Shown here piece after piece: positions 23,339 to 35,647 of a stretch of 64,000 bases of DNA. The translations under genes and the position numbers were made by a program. The notes beneath the pieces were generated by a model that was given only the letters and a program-made list of their open reading frames with translations, made no database searches and was not told the DNA's origin. Within the stretch, counting starts at the first letter, position 1. The number at the start of each line of letters is the position of its first letter. Source of the stretch: Lojkania enalia (lineage: Eukaryota > Ascomycota > Dothideomycetes > Pleosporales); the NCBI GenBank assembly GCA_010094045.1, contig ML986600.1:392360-456359 (forward strand), written 5' to 3'.

Positions 23339-23457
23339 AAGTAAGCTAATTACCTAAGCGAGCTAATTACCTAAGCGAGCTAATTACCTAAGCGAGCTAA
23401 TTACCTAAGCGAGCTAATTACCTAAACGAGCTAATTACCTAAGCGAGCTAATTATAA
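23339..23457. repeat. 17-bp tandem array in the left end of element B (7 units)
   Basis: Unit AAGCGAGCTAATTACCT, starting at 23339, 23356, 23373, 23390, 23407, 23424 and 23441. The first has AAGTAAG, the sixth AAACGAG, and the last changes its final bases. Elements A and C and the right end of B have two units. Confidence 0.95.
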
Positions 23458-23633
23458 TACTAAGACTATATTAAAATCGCAACTACTTTTCGCAAAATAT
23501 TATACTTTCTTATATTATATTATACTATATAGTATAGTAGTCTATTCTTCTATATTTATAGTATCATTTTTATACGTCCGCGAGTTATATCTAGCCTTAT
23601 TATACTACCTGCAATATCTTTAAATCGGCTGGT

Positions 23634-23911
23634 TATAATAATATAAAGAAATCGTTCTACGAAAAGCTTTATATATAATCTTATTCTAAAGCTTTTTACT
23701 TATCTTATTCTACCCCCGGTTCTACCCCTTTTCCCTTCTATATATAGTTGTATACTCCCTTATAAGTAGTTTAGTAGTTTTTCTATATCCTTTTATATAA
23801 GGCCTATAGGTGTTAATAGAATTCCTAGGTTCCTAATCTTTACGTACTCCTATATACCTCTAAGTAGATTTATACTATATTTAAACCTATTATCTTATCT
23901 ATACTATTATA
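23634..23911 (+). repeat. Left LTR of the chromovirus
   Basis: 278 bp, beginning TATAATAATATAAAGAAATC and ending ATACTATTATA. It differs from the right LTR almost only by transitions. The best preserved relative, at 58,176, starts TGTAACGATGCAAAG. Confidence 0.92.
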
Positions 23912-26900
23912 TTATATAGAAGAACTTCATACTACTAGTAATAGCCTCTTTAATAATATCGCATTGATTGTTTATTTAACTATATTTAAGTCCGAGATAT
24001 ACCTAATTTAGTTTAGATTATAATACTTATATACTATTATATTAAATTATTTAGTTATCTAGATAAGATCTTAAAAACCTTCTATTAACTAAAGCCTTTA
24101 GGTTTAAAACTTCCTATCCCCTATAATTAGAATTACCTTTAGAAAAGCCGCGTAGAATACGCCTAGGTAGAAATTTAAAGACTACTAATAACCTATTAGA
24201 ATTAGAGGTAACCGCTAATATCTAACTATAATTTACCTTCTAATTCCTATACTAGAATTAATATATATATAAGTTATAGTAAGAGTAAGCTTTTATCTAT
24301 ACGTGTAGAACAACTGTTACCTCCTATAAGGGGCCCTATAATAGGCAGACCCCTCTCTATAAGGCCTATAATAAAGAACCTATCTAATTTAGAGAGAAAT
24401 TAAAGTAAACTAACTCTTAAGGAATAAATTACAATTTTATAGGAGGAGATCGCATATTTAATATAATAGAGAATTATTAGTTCTAATTAACCTCTATAAA
24501 CTACCAAATTAGAACTAATAATACGTTAGGAAACTTTTATAACTCCTCTAGTAAGAAACCTCTTAGCTACTTTTAAGCCCCCTTAAGCCTACTTTACTAA
24601 ATATATACCTAAGATTAAAAGCTTTATAAATAGCAGTAAACCTATATTTAAATAATAGTAAGCTTTAATCTTAGACTAACTTAAAATTAATACGGATTAC
24701 TATCTAATAGAGTATATACGTATAGTATTAGTATAGAGATATACCTCTAATACTATAAAAGGGTATCTAGAGCTAAAATACCTAGCTAAATTAGACTAGT
24801 ATTAGTTTAAGAATACTAAAGAAATAATTTTACTTCTACAATCGTATTTTATTATAGATAATAAAGAGATAGAAGTATAACAGGCGTTTTAGGTCCTAAG
24901 GATAAATAAGAGAGAAACGTTCCTAACTTTTAAAGCTTACTTTATTAGTATAGCTATTAGGGGATCCGTATCCTAATCTAAGTAGTTCTTCTACCTATAA
25001 GATAAGATTCTCCCCAGCTTAAAGATACTAAACCTTAGCTTTAAGCTTATATAGAAAGGCTCTTTTAATACTATAGTTACCTATTTAATAGCCTATAATA
25101 TAGAAAGGAGAAGTGTTTCTAACCTTTTAGAATAAACTACCAGCCTACAGGTTATAACTAAAACAAATTTAGATCGGTATTAGAAGGTTTCTAAAAGTTT
25201 ATCTAAGATAACCTATAATCTAATACTACCCTAATCTACTCTAGTATTAATACCTTATTCTACTATAATCGCTTCTTAATAACCTAGTAAAACTCCTATA
25301 CCTAAAAGGTATATAACCCTAGATAATTACTATAATTATAGTAAACTAGAATATTTCGTAAACGAATATATAGTCCTTAAAATATAAGAGATAGAGGTTA
25401 AATAAGAGAAGATTAAGGAAGAAGAGTTTTTAGACGTAAGTAAGTACTACCTAGATAGTTCTTAGGTAGGAAATAGAGACGCCTAGGAAAACTCTCTATT
25501 CTAGGCTTAAATAAGTACAACTTATTAAACATCGATTTATTATATTTATTTAGAAGAAAGTACTTCTAAATCCCTACTATTTTATATTTAAAAGGCGTTA
25601 GTATACAACTAAACGCCCTTATTAATACTAGTACTTAAAGCTTCCTATTCTTTAATTCTATAGTAGCTAGATTACTCTCTTAAGCTCTATATATATCGAT
25701 ATAGTATTTACCCTTTAAAATTACTGTTAAAGGTTTTTAGGACTGAATCTAAACCCTAGTTAATTAGTATATCTACTTATATCTATAAATTAATAGAAGA
25801 ACTATCTAAAACTACCTATTTATTATTATAGATTTAGGTATTTAGGATTATATTATTAGTATTAAATAGTTATGTTATTTTCAACTCCAGCTAGATATAG
25901 ATAAGAATTAGATTATATAGCCCTCTAAATATCCTACTACTTATAATTCTTCACCTCCTCTTCTTATATAATTAACTTAGCTAGCACGTGATAAAGAGGT
26001 AGAACTAGATATCTAGCAACGCGACATTCTATAGAAAAAGGACTAGTATTAGTAGTCCTATAGTCCGACTATCTATTATATTAAAGGTCTACTAAGACTA
26101 CTAAAACTATATTAGTCTCTTATAGCCTATAGTCTAAATAAGTTTAGAGCTCCTATACGCCCGTATATAATAAAGTCCGAACCTAATCTAAAGAAAGTCT
26201 ATTCTTCTATTATTACTCTTATTTTAACTAATACTTTCTACTTTAATATAAAGAGAAAAGAGAATAAGTTTTTCTCTATGTTTTTATACGAAATTGAGCG
26301 GCTAATTAAAGATAAGTAAACCCTAGAGCTGGAAGACGAGGCTAAAAATAAAGTACTAGTAAATCTCTAATTACTATCTAAATACTATAGATATTAGAAT
26401 ATATTTAGTAAAACTACAGCTTATTAATTACTGGAATACTACCCTTATAATTATAAGATTATCCTTACAGAACCCCTCTCTAATAGTTATAGCCCGTTAT
26501 ATAAGTAGAATATTAAGGAGCTAGAAGTAACTAAGAAGTATATTATAGATAATCTATAGTATAGGTATATTAAGTAGAGTCGGAGCCTTTTCGTATCTCT
26601 AATTCTTTACGTCCGCAAATTTAATAGTAACCTATATATCTGCGTAGATTATTATAAACTTAATACTCTTATCTATAAGAATATATATCCGATACCACAT
26701 ATAGATAAACTCTTATCTAAACCTACTAAGATAGTAATCTTTACCAAGTTTAATATTCACACGGCCTTTAATAAGATTAGAATAGACCCTAGTTCTAAGA
26801 AATATACTACCTTTTAAACTTAATATAGAACCTACAAGTATAAAGTTCTACCATTTAGATTATATAATAGTCTAGTAACTTACTAGTACTATATAAACGA

Positions 26901-29900
26901 CGTACTAATTAACTACCTAGATAACTTCTATATTACTTACCTAGATAATATCCTTATCTACTCCGAAGACGAGGTGATATATACTATCTATATTAAGAAA
27001 ATTCTTAAGAGATTATATTAAGTAGGGTTATAAGTTAATATTAAGAAGAGCGAATTCTATATTACCCGAACTAAATACCTTAGCTATATCCTCTTAAATA
27101 AAGGCTTTAAGGTTAACCTAGAAAAGGTAGAAGTACTGTATAACTAGTAGCTACCTACTACTATAACAGGTGTAAAATCCTTCTTAGGTTTTACTAGATT
27201 CTACTAATAGTTTATACTAGAATTCTCGCGTGTTATAAAGCTAATTATTATACTATAAAGCTCTATAACCCCTTTTATATAGATTTTAGAATATAATATT
27301 ACCTTTAAGAAATTAAAGTTAGCCCTATTAAGTATACCTACTTTCTACTATTTTAACCCTATATTAGAAATAAAAATGGAAACTAATACCTCTAATAGAG
27401 TAGTTATAGGAGTACTATTATAAAAATATCCCGACGGAAAATAGTACCCTATAATATTCTATAGTAAGGTTCTATCCGGTTTAGAACTGAACTAGGAGAT
27501 TTATAATAAGGAACTGTTCACAATCGTTACTATGTTTAAGTAATAGAGGGTAGAACTTACTTTAGTAGCTATTAGAACTCTAGTATATACTAATTATTAC
27601 TTACTCGAATATTTTATAACTATAAAGGTACTTAATATTTATTAAGTTTATTAGACCGAGGAATTAGCTTAGTATTAGTTCTAAATCGAGTATACTTTAG
27701 ATAAGAATAATACTAGAGTAGATATCCTTAATTATTATAAATAAGATATAGAAAACTTAAAAGTAGCTTAAACTAATAACTAGTTAAGAATTCTACTTAA
27801 ACTGTATTAACTTTACCCCTAAATTAATACTGAATTAGCCTAGTCCTATATTATCTAAATAATAACTTAAGTAGCTATACTAAACGTTATTAAAGGCTAG
27901 AAGTAGGTTATATTACTAGACTCTCTAGAGTTAATTAATATATTACTATAAGAAAACCGAGCCTCCTTTACGCAAGAACGTATACTTCTACCCTATAAGT
28001 ATTAGATAGAGAATAGACTACTCCTCTACAATAATTACTTATATATTCTATTAGATTTAGGCCTTTATATATAATTTATATAAGAGACTTATAACTAAGT
28101 ATCCTCCGCACACCTAAATACTACTAAAATCTATTAGTTACTATTCTAGAAGTACTACTAGAAGGGTATAGAGGCTACTTATAAACAATATATATAGAAT
28201 TATATTCTATACTATAAAGTTTATCTAATATAAACCTAAATCCTAGGTTTTATCTACCTACTTCTTATACTAAATTAACTAATATAGTACCTATATATTA
28301 ACTTTAAGGATTTTCTTATAGATAAGTCCGGATATAATTAGATTATAGTAGTAATCGATCGCCTGTCTAAATAAGTAGTATCTATCTCCTACTATCGTAT
28401 AATTAACGCAAGGGAAATAGCCGAATTATTTATTTAATAGATATACCGCTTTAGCTATATACCTGAAACTATTATTTTAGACTAAGAACCTTAGTTTATA
28501 TCTAGTTTCTAGTCTAAATTCTACCGTATTTTAAGTATAAAGATTAAACTATCTACTATTTATTATAAAGAGACTAACGGATAGATAGAAATTATAAATA
28601 AGTATATTAATTAGAGACTGCGCTCTTTTATATCCTTCTACTAAAATAACTAGAGTTTTCTATTACCTATAATCGATTAAGTACAAGCAACTCTACCCTA
28701 TATAACTATTAGAATATCCTTATATTAAATCCTATATAGATTTAAGCCCTATTAGAGTTAGGATTAGAAATATTCTATTAATTCTATTACTATAATAGAT
28801 AAATTAAATCGTAAGAACGCCTTAGCTCTAGTAACTTATATATATACAGCCTAGAAAACTATAAAAGCTAATATTAAGAAGGCTTAGAATTATATATAAT
28901 CTATTATTAACTATTACTAGTAATTAATTAATTAGTAGATTAGTAATATAGTCTACCTAAATACTAAGAACCTTACAGTCTAGAGACTAAGCTAAAAGCT
29001 ATCCAATTAATAGAAGAGCTCTTTTAAAGTATTAGAATAGGTTAGAAACTTATACTATTTATAGCTACCTTTAGGATCGAGAATATATAATGTCTTCGCA
29101 CTAAACCTACTATATAAGAACTCCTAAGACCCTCTACTAGGGTAAGAAGCTCTAAAACCACCTGCTATCGCTATTAAAAGGGTAGAAGAGTAGAAGGTTG
29201 AGAAAATACTAGCTAGTAAGCTATATCACAAGACCTTTAAATACTATATAAAATAGGTAGAATATAATTCTAACCCAGTCTAGTATAAAGTCTTAAATTT
29301 TATAAGTTCGCCTTATAAGCTAAAAGCTTTTTATAATAAGTATCCGAATTAGCTAGAACCCCTAAAAGCCTTAACTAAATAGATTAAGGTATATAAGAAT
29401 AGTATAGAAAATATAGATTACCTAATAGATAATAATATATAAAAGTTGAGTAGTAGATTAAAAAACTAAAGTATAGGCCTGAAATTACTCCTCTATAAAA
29501 TCCGGAGGGTCTAATAGCAGGCTGTTAAATACCTCTCTAATCCTCTTCTCTTCTACTCTTCTTCTCCTTCTTTCCCTTTAGACTCCCTCTAAACCTCCTC
29601 TACTTTATCTTTAACCGCCTAAGAGCGCTATAATATTAGCCTAAAGGCTAGATACTAGAGCTTTTAAGGCCGAAACCTAATAGAGTAACTTAGTACCCTA
29701 GTAGAATAAAGCTATCTAGATACTAGCTATAGAAAGGCTATCTTTCTAACTCTTTACAATCTAGGCTATAAGCGTTAGACTGTAAATAGATTCTAAAACA
29801 GCCTTAAAGGCTACCTTTTTATCCTTCTTATCCCCTATATATTAGGCTGCTACTTATAGTTTAAGATAGCCCTGGAGGACTAGAAACTCCTCCTTATAGT

Positions 29901-30545
29901 AGGAGGGGATTTATAAGTATATTAGTAGTAAATACTCTACTAGTATTAGATGCGATTTATACGGGGTTATACTTTTTATTTTATAAGATATAATACTTAC
30001 ATTTTTTTAATCTTAGAAACTAAAAGGAAAATATTATATATTACCTATAGGCGAGTATACGCGTAGCCTAAAGGTAAATAACCTAGAAAGCTTTTAAAAA
30101 GGCTTTAGGAGGTAGATAGAGTAGTATATTAATTAATTTTTTCTATAAGGCGTTAATAATACTTTAATAATTAACAGTTCTAGAGATGTATAATAATACG
30201 TATAGAGTAGAAGTTATTATTTAGTTAAAGAAGCTTAGTTAACAGCAACCTAATAATATACTAAAGCTAGTAAATACTTATTACTATACGCGACGAAATT
30301 ATAATATTAATAAACTATTATAATAGTAGTTACTAGCTAATATATAGGTTAATTATACTTACCGCGAAAACCTTACTTAATATTATATTAATAAACGCAT
30401 CTCTATAGGTAACTATATATATTAGTTCTTACTAGTAAATACTTCTTTAAAGAAATTTCTTTATACTAGAACCTATCTATAATAGCCCCGATTCCCTCCT
30501 AAACCAGCGTAGATAGGGACTATTAGCCTATAAGAAGGGAGGTAG

Positions 30546-30823
30546 TATAATAATATAAAGAAATTGTTCTATAAAAAGCTTTATATATAACCTTATCCTA
30601 AAGCTTTTTACTTATCTTATTCTACCCCTAGTTTTACCCCTTTTCCCTTCCGTATATAGTTGTATACTCCCTTATAAGTAGCTTAGTAGTTTTTCTATAT
30701 CCTTTCATACAAGGCCTATAGGTGTTAATAGAATTTCTAGGTCCCTAATCCCTACGTACTTCTATATGCCTCTAAGTAGATTCGTGCCGCATTCGGACCA
30801 ATTATCTTACCTATACTATTATA
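30546..30823 (+). repeat. Right LTR of the chromovirus
   Basis: 278 bp, directly after the polypurine tract and before TSD CTAGT. A block near its 3' end (about 30,778-30,800) keeps C/G bases where the left LTR has T/A, showing unequal mutation of the two LTRs. Confidence 0.92.
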
Positions 30824-33800
30824 CTAGTCTCTATTAATACGCGCCTTCTTTCTACTCTTCTTCCTATTAGTACGAGTGTTAAACTCTTTTAGAGTAGTTA
30901 ATTAAGCGCCTTCTTTAATTATTAGGTTACCTTCCTTCTATATATACTTTCTTTTATTCAATCGATGTTATATAACAGCCTTATTAGCTATTTAAAACTT
31001 AGCGACCTAAGCGCGTAATAGTATATTTTTATATATTATATATACAGCACCCTTTATAAACTATTTAAATACTTTTAAACTCTTAATTAAATATACGTAG
31101 ATTAAAACCTAAATTTAATAGAATTACTTAGTATTTTTAACTCTTAAAGGGTATCTTCAACTATAAGAGGTATTAGTATATATAATTAAACTTCGAGCTT
31201 TAATAGTACTATATCTAGGTTAAATAGAACTAGACTAACGCCTTAAAAGCTATTTAGGATATTACTCTTTATAATTGCTACGTTAAAAGCTACTTTAAAG
31301 TAGAGTAAGAACTCGATTTTTATAATATAGTTAATATAACCGTATATTAGCTACTTAACTTAGCACCTGTATGCAGTCTTTAAAAGCGAGAAATAACCTA
31401 TATCTAGTAGCTATAGTAGGTATAATAAATATAGAGGTATATAGAAAGTAATAATATTCTTTTCTTTATAGAGCTACCTAAATCTAAATAAGTTGTAGCT
31501 CTTATAGCTATTAAGAATTAATAATTAATATATACTAATAGTATAATCCTTTATATACGTATTAAAGTACTTTAACTACTTAATACTAATATTATTTATC
31601 GTCTAGCTATTATTAGTAACCTGTATAGCCTAGGTTAGTAGAATATTATCTTCTTTATACTATATAGAGAGGTGGTAGGTGCCTATAAAGATAATAAAAG
31701 GTAGTATTACTTATCCTATTACGTTAATACCCTAGATAACTATAGTCTACTTACGATTACCTGGCTAGAGCTACTTTAGTCGATTCTATCTCTTAGAGCT
31801 AGTAACTACTACTCCTATTAATATTATACTTATTATAAAGCCTAATTTATTAAAGTTATATATATCTTCGTCGATAATACTATACTTAGCCTTTATATTC
31901 TATATAAGGTAGAACTAGCTTCCTATAACCTTAAGATTCTTATATTTAGCTCTTAAATAGTTGTATTTTTAATTAAATTTAACCTTAAGCTTAGACGTAT
32001 ATTTAATAAAGTTCTCTACCTAATTCTTTCTAACCTAGCTAGTAGAGCACGCAGCTAGTAGTAAATTAGCTATATTTTAAATAGTAGTAAGCTGTAGTAG
32101 AAATTCTCTTATATCTAGATCTAGTATATACTAAATAATTACCTACTCCTTAGTCTTACTAAGCTTTATTAAATTAGGCCGGTAATTATATTATAGAGCT
32201 ATTCCTTACCTTTATATACTAAGTATACTTTAGAAGATATTATAAATTAATATAATGCAACGTATAGTTAGTATTATATTTTATTAGAGAGCTTAAAGTA
32301 TAAGCTATATTCTAACTTCTTTCTAAATTAATTCTACAGTTGTTAGTTGTAGTATAATACTATAAAATATAATTATCGCGATTTTAGTAGAATTTTAGCA
32401 TTATAATTAGCTCGCTTAGGTGATTAGCTCGCTTATACTATACGTTACCTAATTAAAATATCTCTACTAAGTTAGTAGGAAATTTAATTAGTAAGAAGGT
32501 CTATTAGTAGGAAAACGCTTTTTTTAGAGAATAAATCAACGATATTACTAGTTATTAGAAACTTCTAATACTAGAATTAATACTAGTACTAATATTAAAG
32601 AATTAGGATACTTTTATAGTACTACTAGTAGATAGTAAGAATACTACGTTTAGCGATAATTTACTATAAGAATAGTAACTATTATCTTCTTATACTTCTA
32701 TACCTTTAAAAAGAATAAATAATACCCTATAAAGAGAAGAAATTAGTAGCTAAATATTAAGAAATAATATAATTTAGAGAGGTAGGTTTTTATATAATTA
32801 TAGGCTACCTTAGTTATATTTTATAACCCTTATAGTACTATCTAATAATAAGCTAATACTAGTAAATTATATAAAGGAAACTTATACTATTAGAAAATAT
32901 TATTATAATTAGCTTCTATTAGAACGAAAGTACTATAAAAATCTAAAGAATTACTCTTTTAGTACTAGCTTCTATAAAGCCTATTATATTAAATTATAGA
33001 AGTAGAAAGATATAGATATCTAATAGAAGATAATAATCTTCTAAAATACTACTAAAATTCTTCTAATTATATAGATATTTATATATAAATTTAATAAGAA
33101 CGGTTTTCTATATAAATTTAAGACTAGATTAGTTATATATTATAATCTACAATCTTAATAGGGAGATACTTATACTACTATATTAGCTATATAAACCTTT
33201 TACTTTCTAATATTAATTACGACTCATTTTAAACTTAATATATACTAGTTTAATATTATTAATATATTCTTTAACTGTAAATTATATAGGCTAATATATA
33301 TCTATATATTAGAAGGTTTTATATATAAATATAGAAAATATTTACAACTATAGAAAGCTATATAAATTTTTAAAAATATTCTAAAACTTTAATATTATAA
33401 GCTAGATAGAACTCTAAGGTAATTAGGCTTTAAAATAGTACTAGAAATATCTTACCTATATATAAATAATAAGCTAATCGTCTTTTTTTATATTAATAAT
33501 ATTATAATTCTAGTTTACTTATTAAATATTTCTGTTAAGTAGAAATTTAAATTATAATTAAATAATAAATATAAACTTTAATCCTTTAAAGATTTAAACT
33601 AGTTTTTAGAAGTTTAAATTATATATAATATATAGTAGTATAAAATCTAACTATTATAGGATTTATTTATTAATAAGGTAGTAGTACGATTTAATATTAC
33701 AGTTAATAAGAAGGCGTTAAAAACGCCTCTATATAAGAATATACTACTAACTACTATTAAGGAATCCTCTAATAAAATATCCTACTACTAATAGCTAATT

Positions 33801-34775
33801 AGCTATATAGTCTAAATTATAGTCTTTATATAATTTAATATTATACGAGTATATTTAATATTATTATAATACTTATAGAACTCTAAGAAATACTATATTA
33901 ATACTACCCTATAGATATAGTAATATCTAATTAATATAAAGTACTTAATAATTATAGTAATAGCTAATAATATATAAAATACCTCTACTATTAGCTAGAA
34001 TAGTAATACTAATTATATTAACCTTATAAAGTAATTACTATTCTATAGTATATCTAATATAGCTTTTAGTAATAATTCTCATACTTATTAAAGTTCTTAT
34101 AGCTATATATTTTAATTTTTTAGAATACTAATTAATTAGAAAGCTTTAATTTAGTATACGATTATAAAATTAACTATTAAGGTAGAATTATTAATACTAT
34201 TAATCGCTGGATTAGAAATAGAGTAGTAGTAGAAGATTTTTACTTTACTATACTTCTATATTAATATATAACTAGTACTACTTTATAATAATTAATAAAT
34301 AGTAGATATTATAAATAAGCTATCTAAACGCTTTAATACTGAACTTTACTATATAGATATATACTAGTACTAGTTATATTAAGAAGTAGTAAAGTAGAAA
34401 CTTATAATTAGTTAGCAACTAATAAATCTAATACTAGCTAATAGTTTTATAAAAGTTCTATAGTTATAATAATACTAAAAGTTTATTAAATAACTAAAAA
34501 TAGAAGATATTTTAGCTAGAATCGAATCTTAGAAATTTCTATTAGTTAAATAAATCGATTACTAATAAAAATCTTAGAGGGTAATTAAAAATTAATTATA
34601 ACTTATCCTATATTATATTAAATTAATATTTCTATAAGCGTATTTAGCTTTACTACTAATTACTCTATATAATTTACTTCTTTTAATATAGTATCTACCT
34701 TTATTTTTTTAATACAGCTTCTCTTTTAAAATTAAAACTAGGAGGGTATATAATAGAGATTTTTAGCTAGTCTAC

Positions 34776-34876
34776 TATAAGGGTATATATACTATTCTAC
34801 ACCTATAATTAGTAATATTAATTATTTATATCTTTTAGTTGTAGTAGTATAGTAGTATAGAGTTATACTTCTAATA
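34776..34876 (+). mobile_element. 101-bp LTR-like repeat
   Basis: Starts TATAAGGGTATATATACTAT, ends ACTTCTAATA. It has the same length and sequence as the reversed copy at 40,519-40,619. Flanks here (TCTAC / ATAAC) are not a duplication, and it directly follows the truncated start of the Copia 3' LTR, so the junction may be recombinational. Confidence 0.5.
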
Positions 34877-34943
34877 ATAACTAAAAGAATTTTAATAGTA
34901 TTTTAAAAGATAATTATCTTCTACTAAATATTTAATATATCTT

Positions 34944-34994
34944 ATAAGTAAGCAGCCTATATAAATAAGTAGTCTATATAAGTAAGAGGTTTAT
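34944..34994. repeat. Three 17-bp units in the left end of D1
   Basis: Units ATAAGTAAGCAGCCTAT, ATAAATAAGTAGTCTAT and ATAAGTAAGAGGTTTAT are head to tail. The related left end of element G has two. Confidence 0.85.
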
Positions 34995-35647
34995 TCTATT
35001 AACTTTTTTAACCTTTATATATATATAGCTTAATAATTAAATAATATAATAGTAATTTATAACTTATATAATTATTTTATAGAAATATTTATATTCTTCT
35101 AGTATATATAAAAATTATATTTAATTATATTCTAAATAAATATATTATAGTCTAAATTTTCTTCCTATTATTTTTTTAATAATAATTATTTCTTTTTATA
35201 CTTTTATTAGAGTTTCTTATACTTAAATCTACTTTTTTTCTACTATTTCTATTTTATTACTACTTTATTTACTTCTTAAAAGCTAACGATTTTATTATAT
35301 ATTAACCTAATCTAATATATTACTTTTATAAAGCCTTTTTTAAACTAATTTAGCTTCTTAATAATAGAAGCTAGTAAAAAGCTTATATCCCTTTAAATCC
35401 AATTATAAATTAATATTAATTAAGCTTTTAACTCGCGCGTATTATTTAGTATTTTTACTTCTTATAGGGTATTATTTTATACTAGTAGTATTAGTATATA
35501 AAGCTTTATATTAAGCTTTAAAAATACTACTTTTAGATTAAATAGGACTAGACTAGCTTCTTAAAAGTTTATATAGATATTATCCTTTATAATTAATATA
35601 TTAAAAGTAGTTTTAAAAGCTAGAAAGAAATTAAGTTTTATAATATA

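Larger units (their letters stand above)
23634..30823 (+). mobile_element. Full-length Ty3/Gypsy chromovirus, 7,190 bp, RIP-inactivated
   Basis: The LTRs are 23634-23911 and 30546-30823 (278 bp each). The TSD is CTGGT on the left (23629-33) and CTAGT on the right (30824-28), one RIP-type change apart. A polypurine tract AAGAAGGGAGGTAG abuts the right LTR. Domain order on the plus strand: gag with a ruined CCHC knuckle (25328-25369); reverse transcriptase at about 26,590-27,150 (LYICVDYYKLN, YLDNILIYSED where the family has YLDDILIYS); RNase H; integrase core at about 28,280-28,740 (VVIDRLSK, ETNG); and a chromodomain at about 29,185-29,330 (VEKILASKLYHKTFKYYIK, SPYKLKAFYNKYPN). RT before integrase plus a chromodomain define a chromovirus. 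Stops interrupt all frames, so it is dead. Confidence 0.93.
23328..32445 (-). mobile_element. Element B: copy of transposon A split by a Gypsy element
   Basis: Flanked by TA (23326-27, 32446-47). The left end starts ACGTATAATATAAG and the right end finishes ACTATACGT. Sequence is collinear with element A up to 23,633, is interrupted by the 7.2-kb Gypsy element, and resumes at 30,829. Relative to A it has five extra 17-bp units in the left TIR and lacks 34 bases near 31,070. It is inserted inside the Copia element. Confidence 0.85.
21416..34775 (+). mobile_element. Ty1/Copia retrotransposon, interrupted by E2 and B
   Basis: Coding remnants on the plus strand are split by element B (23,328-32,445). 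The left half holds an integrase region: near 22,840-22,960 the frame reads ARVLIIKGNISNKYINKLAY then VIYLLNRTLIK, the Copia integrase pattern ending YLLNRTPTK. The right half holds reverse transcriptase (RVT_2): FFNCKLYRLIYIYILEGF near 33,270 and LIVFFYINNIIILV near 33,480 (family VFFYVDDIIILV, both Asp codons now Asn). RNase H remnants follow to about 34,400. A polypurine tract AAAACTAGGAGGG (34,734-34,746) precedes an LTR start at about 34,750 whose first 26 bases resemble those of the 204-bp solo LTR. Frames are broken by TAG/TAA from RIP. The 5' end is not found; it lies before E2. Confidence 0.75.

Noticed and set aside
23339..23457. CRISPR-like array
   Set aside because: The 17-bp units are directly adjacent without spacers and lie inside a transposon TIR of a eukaryotic genome.
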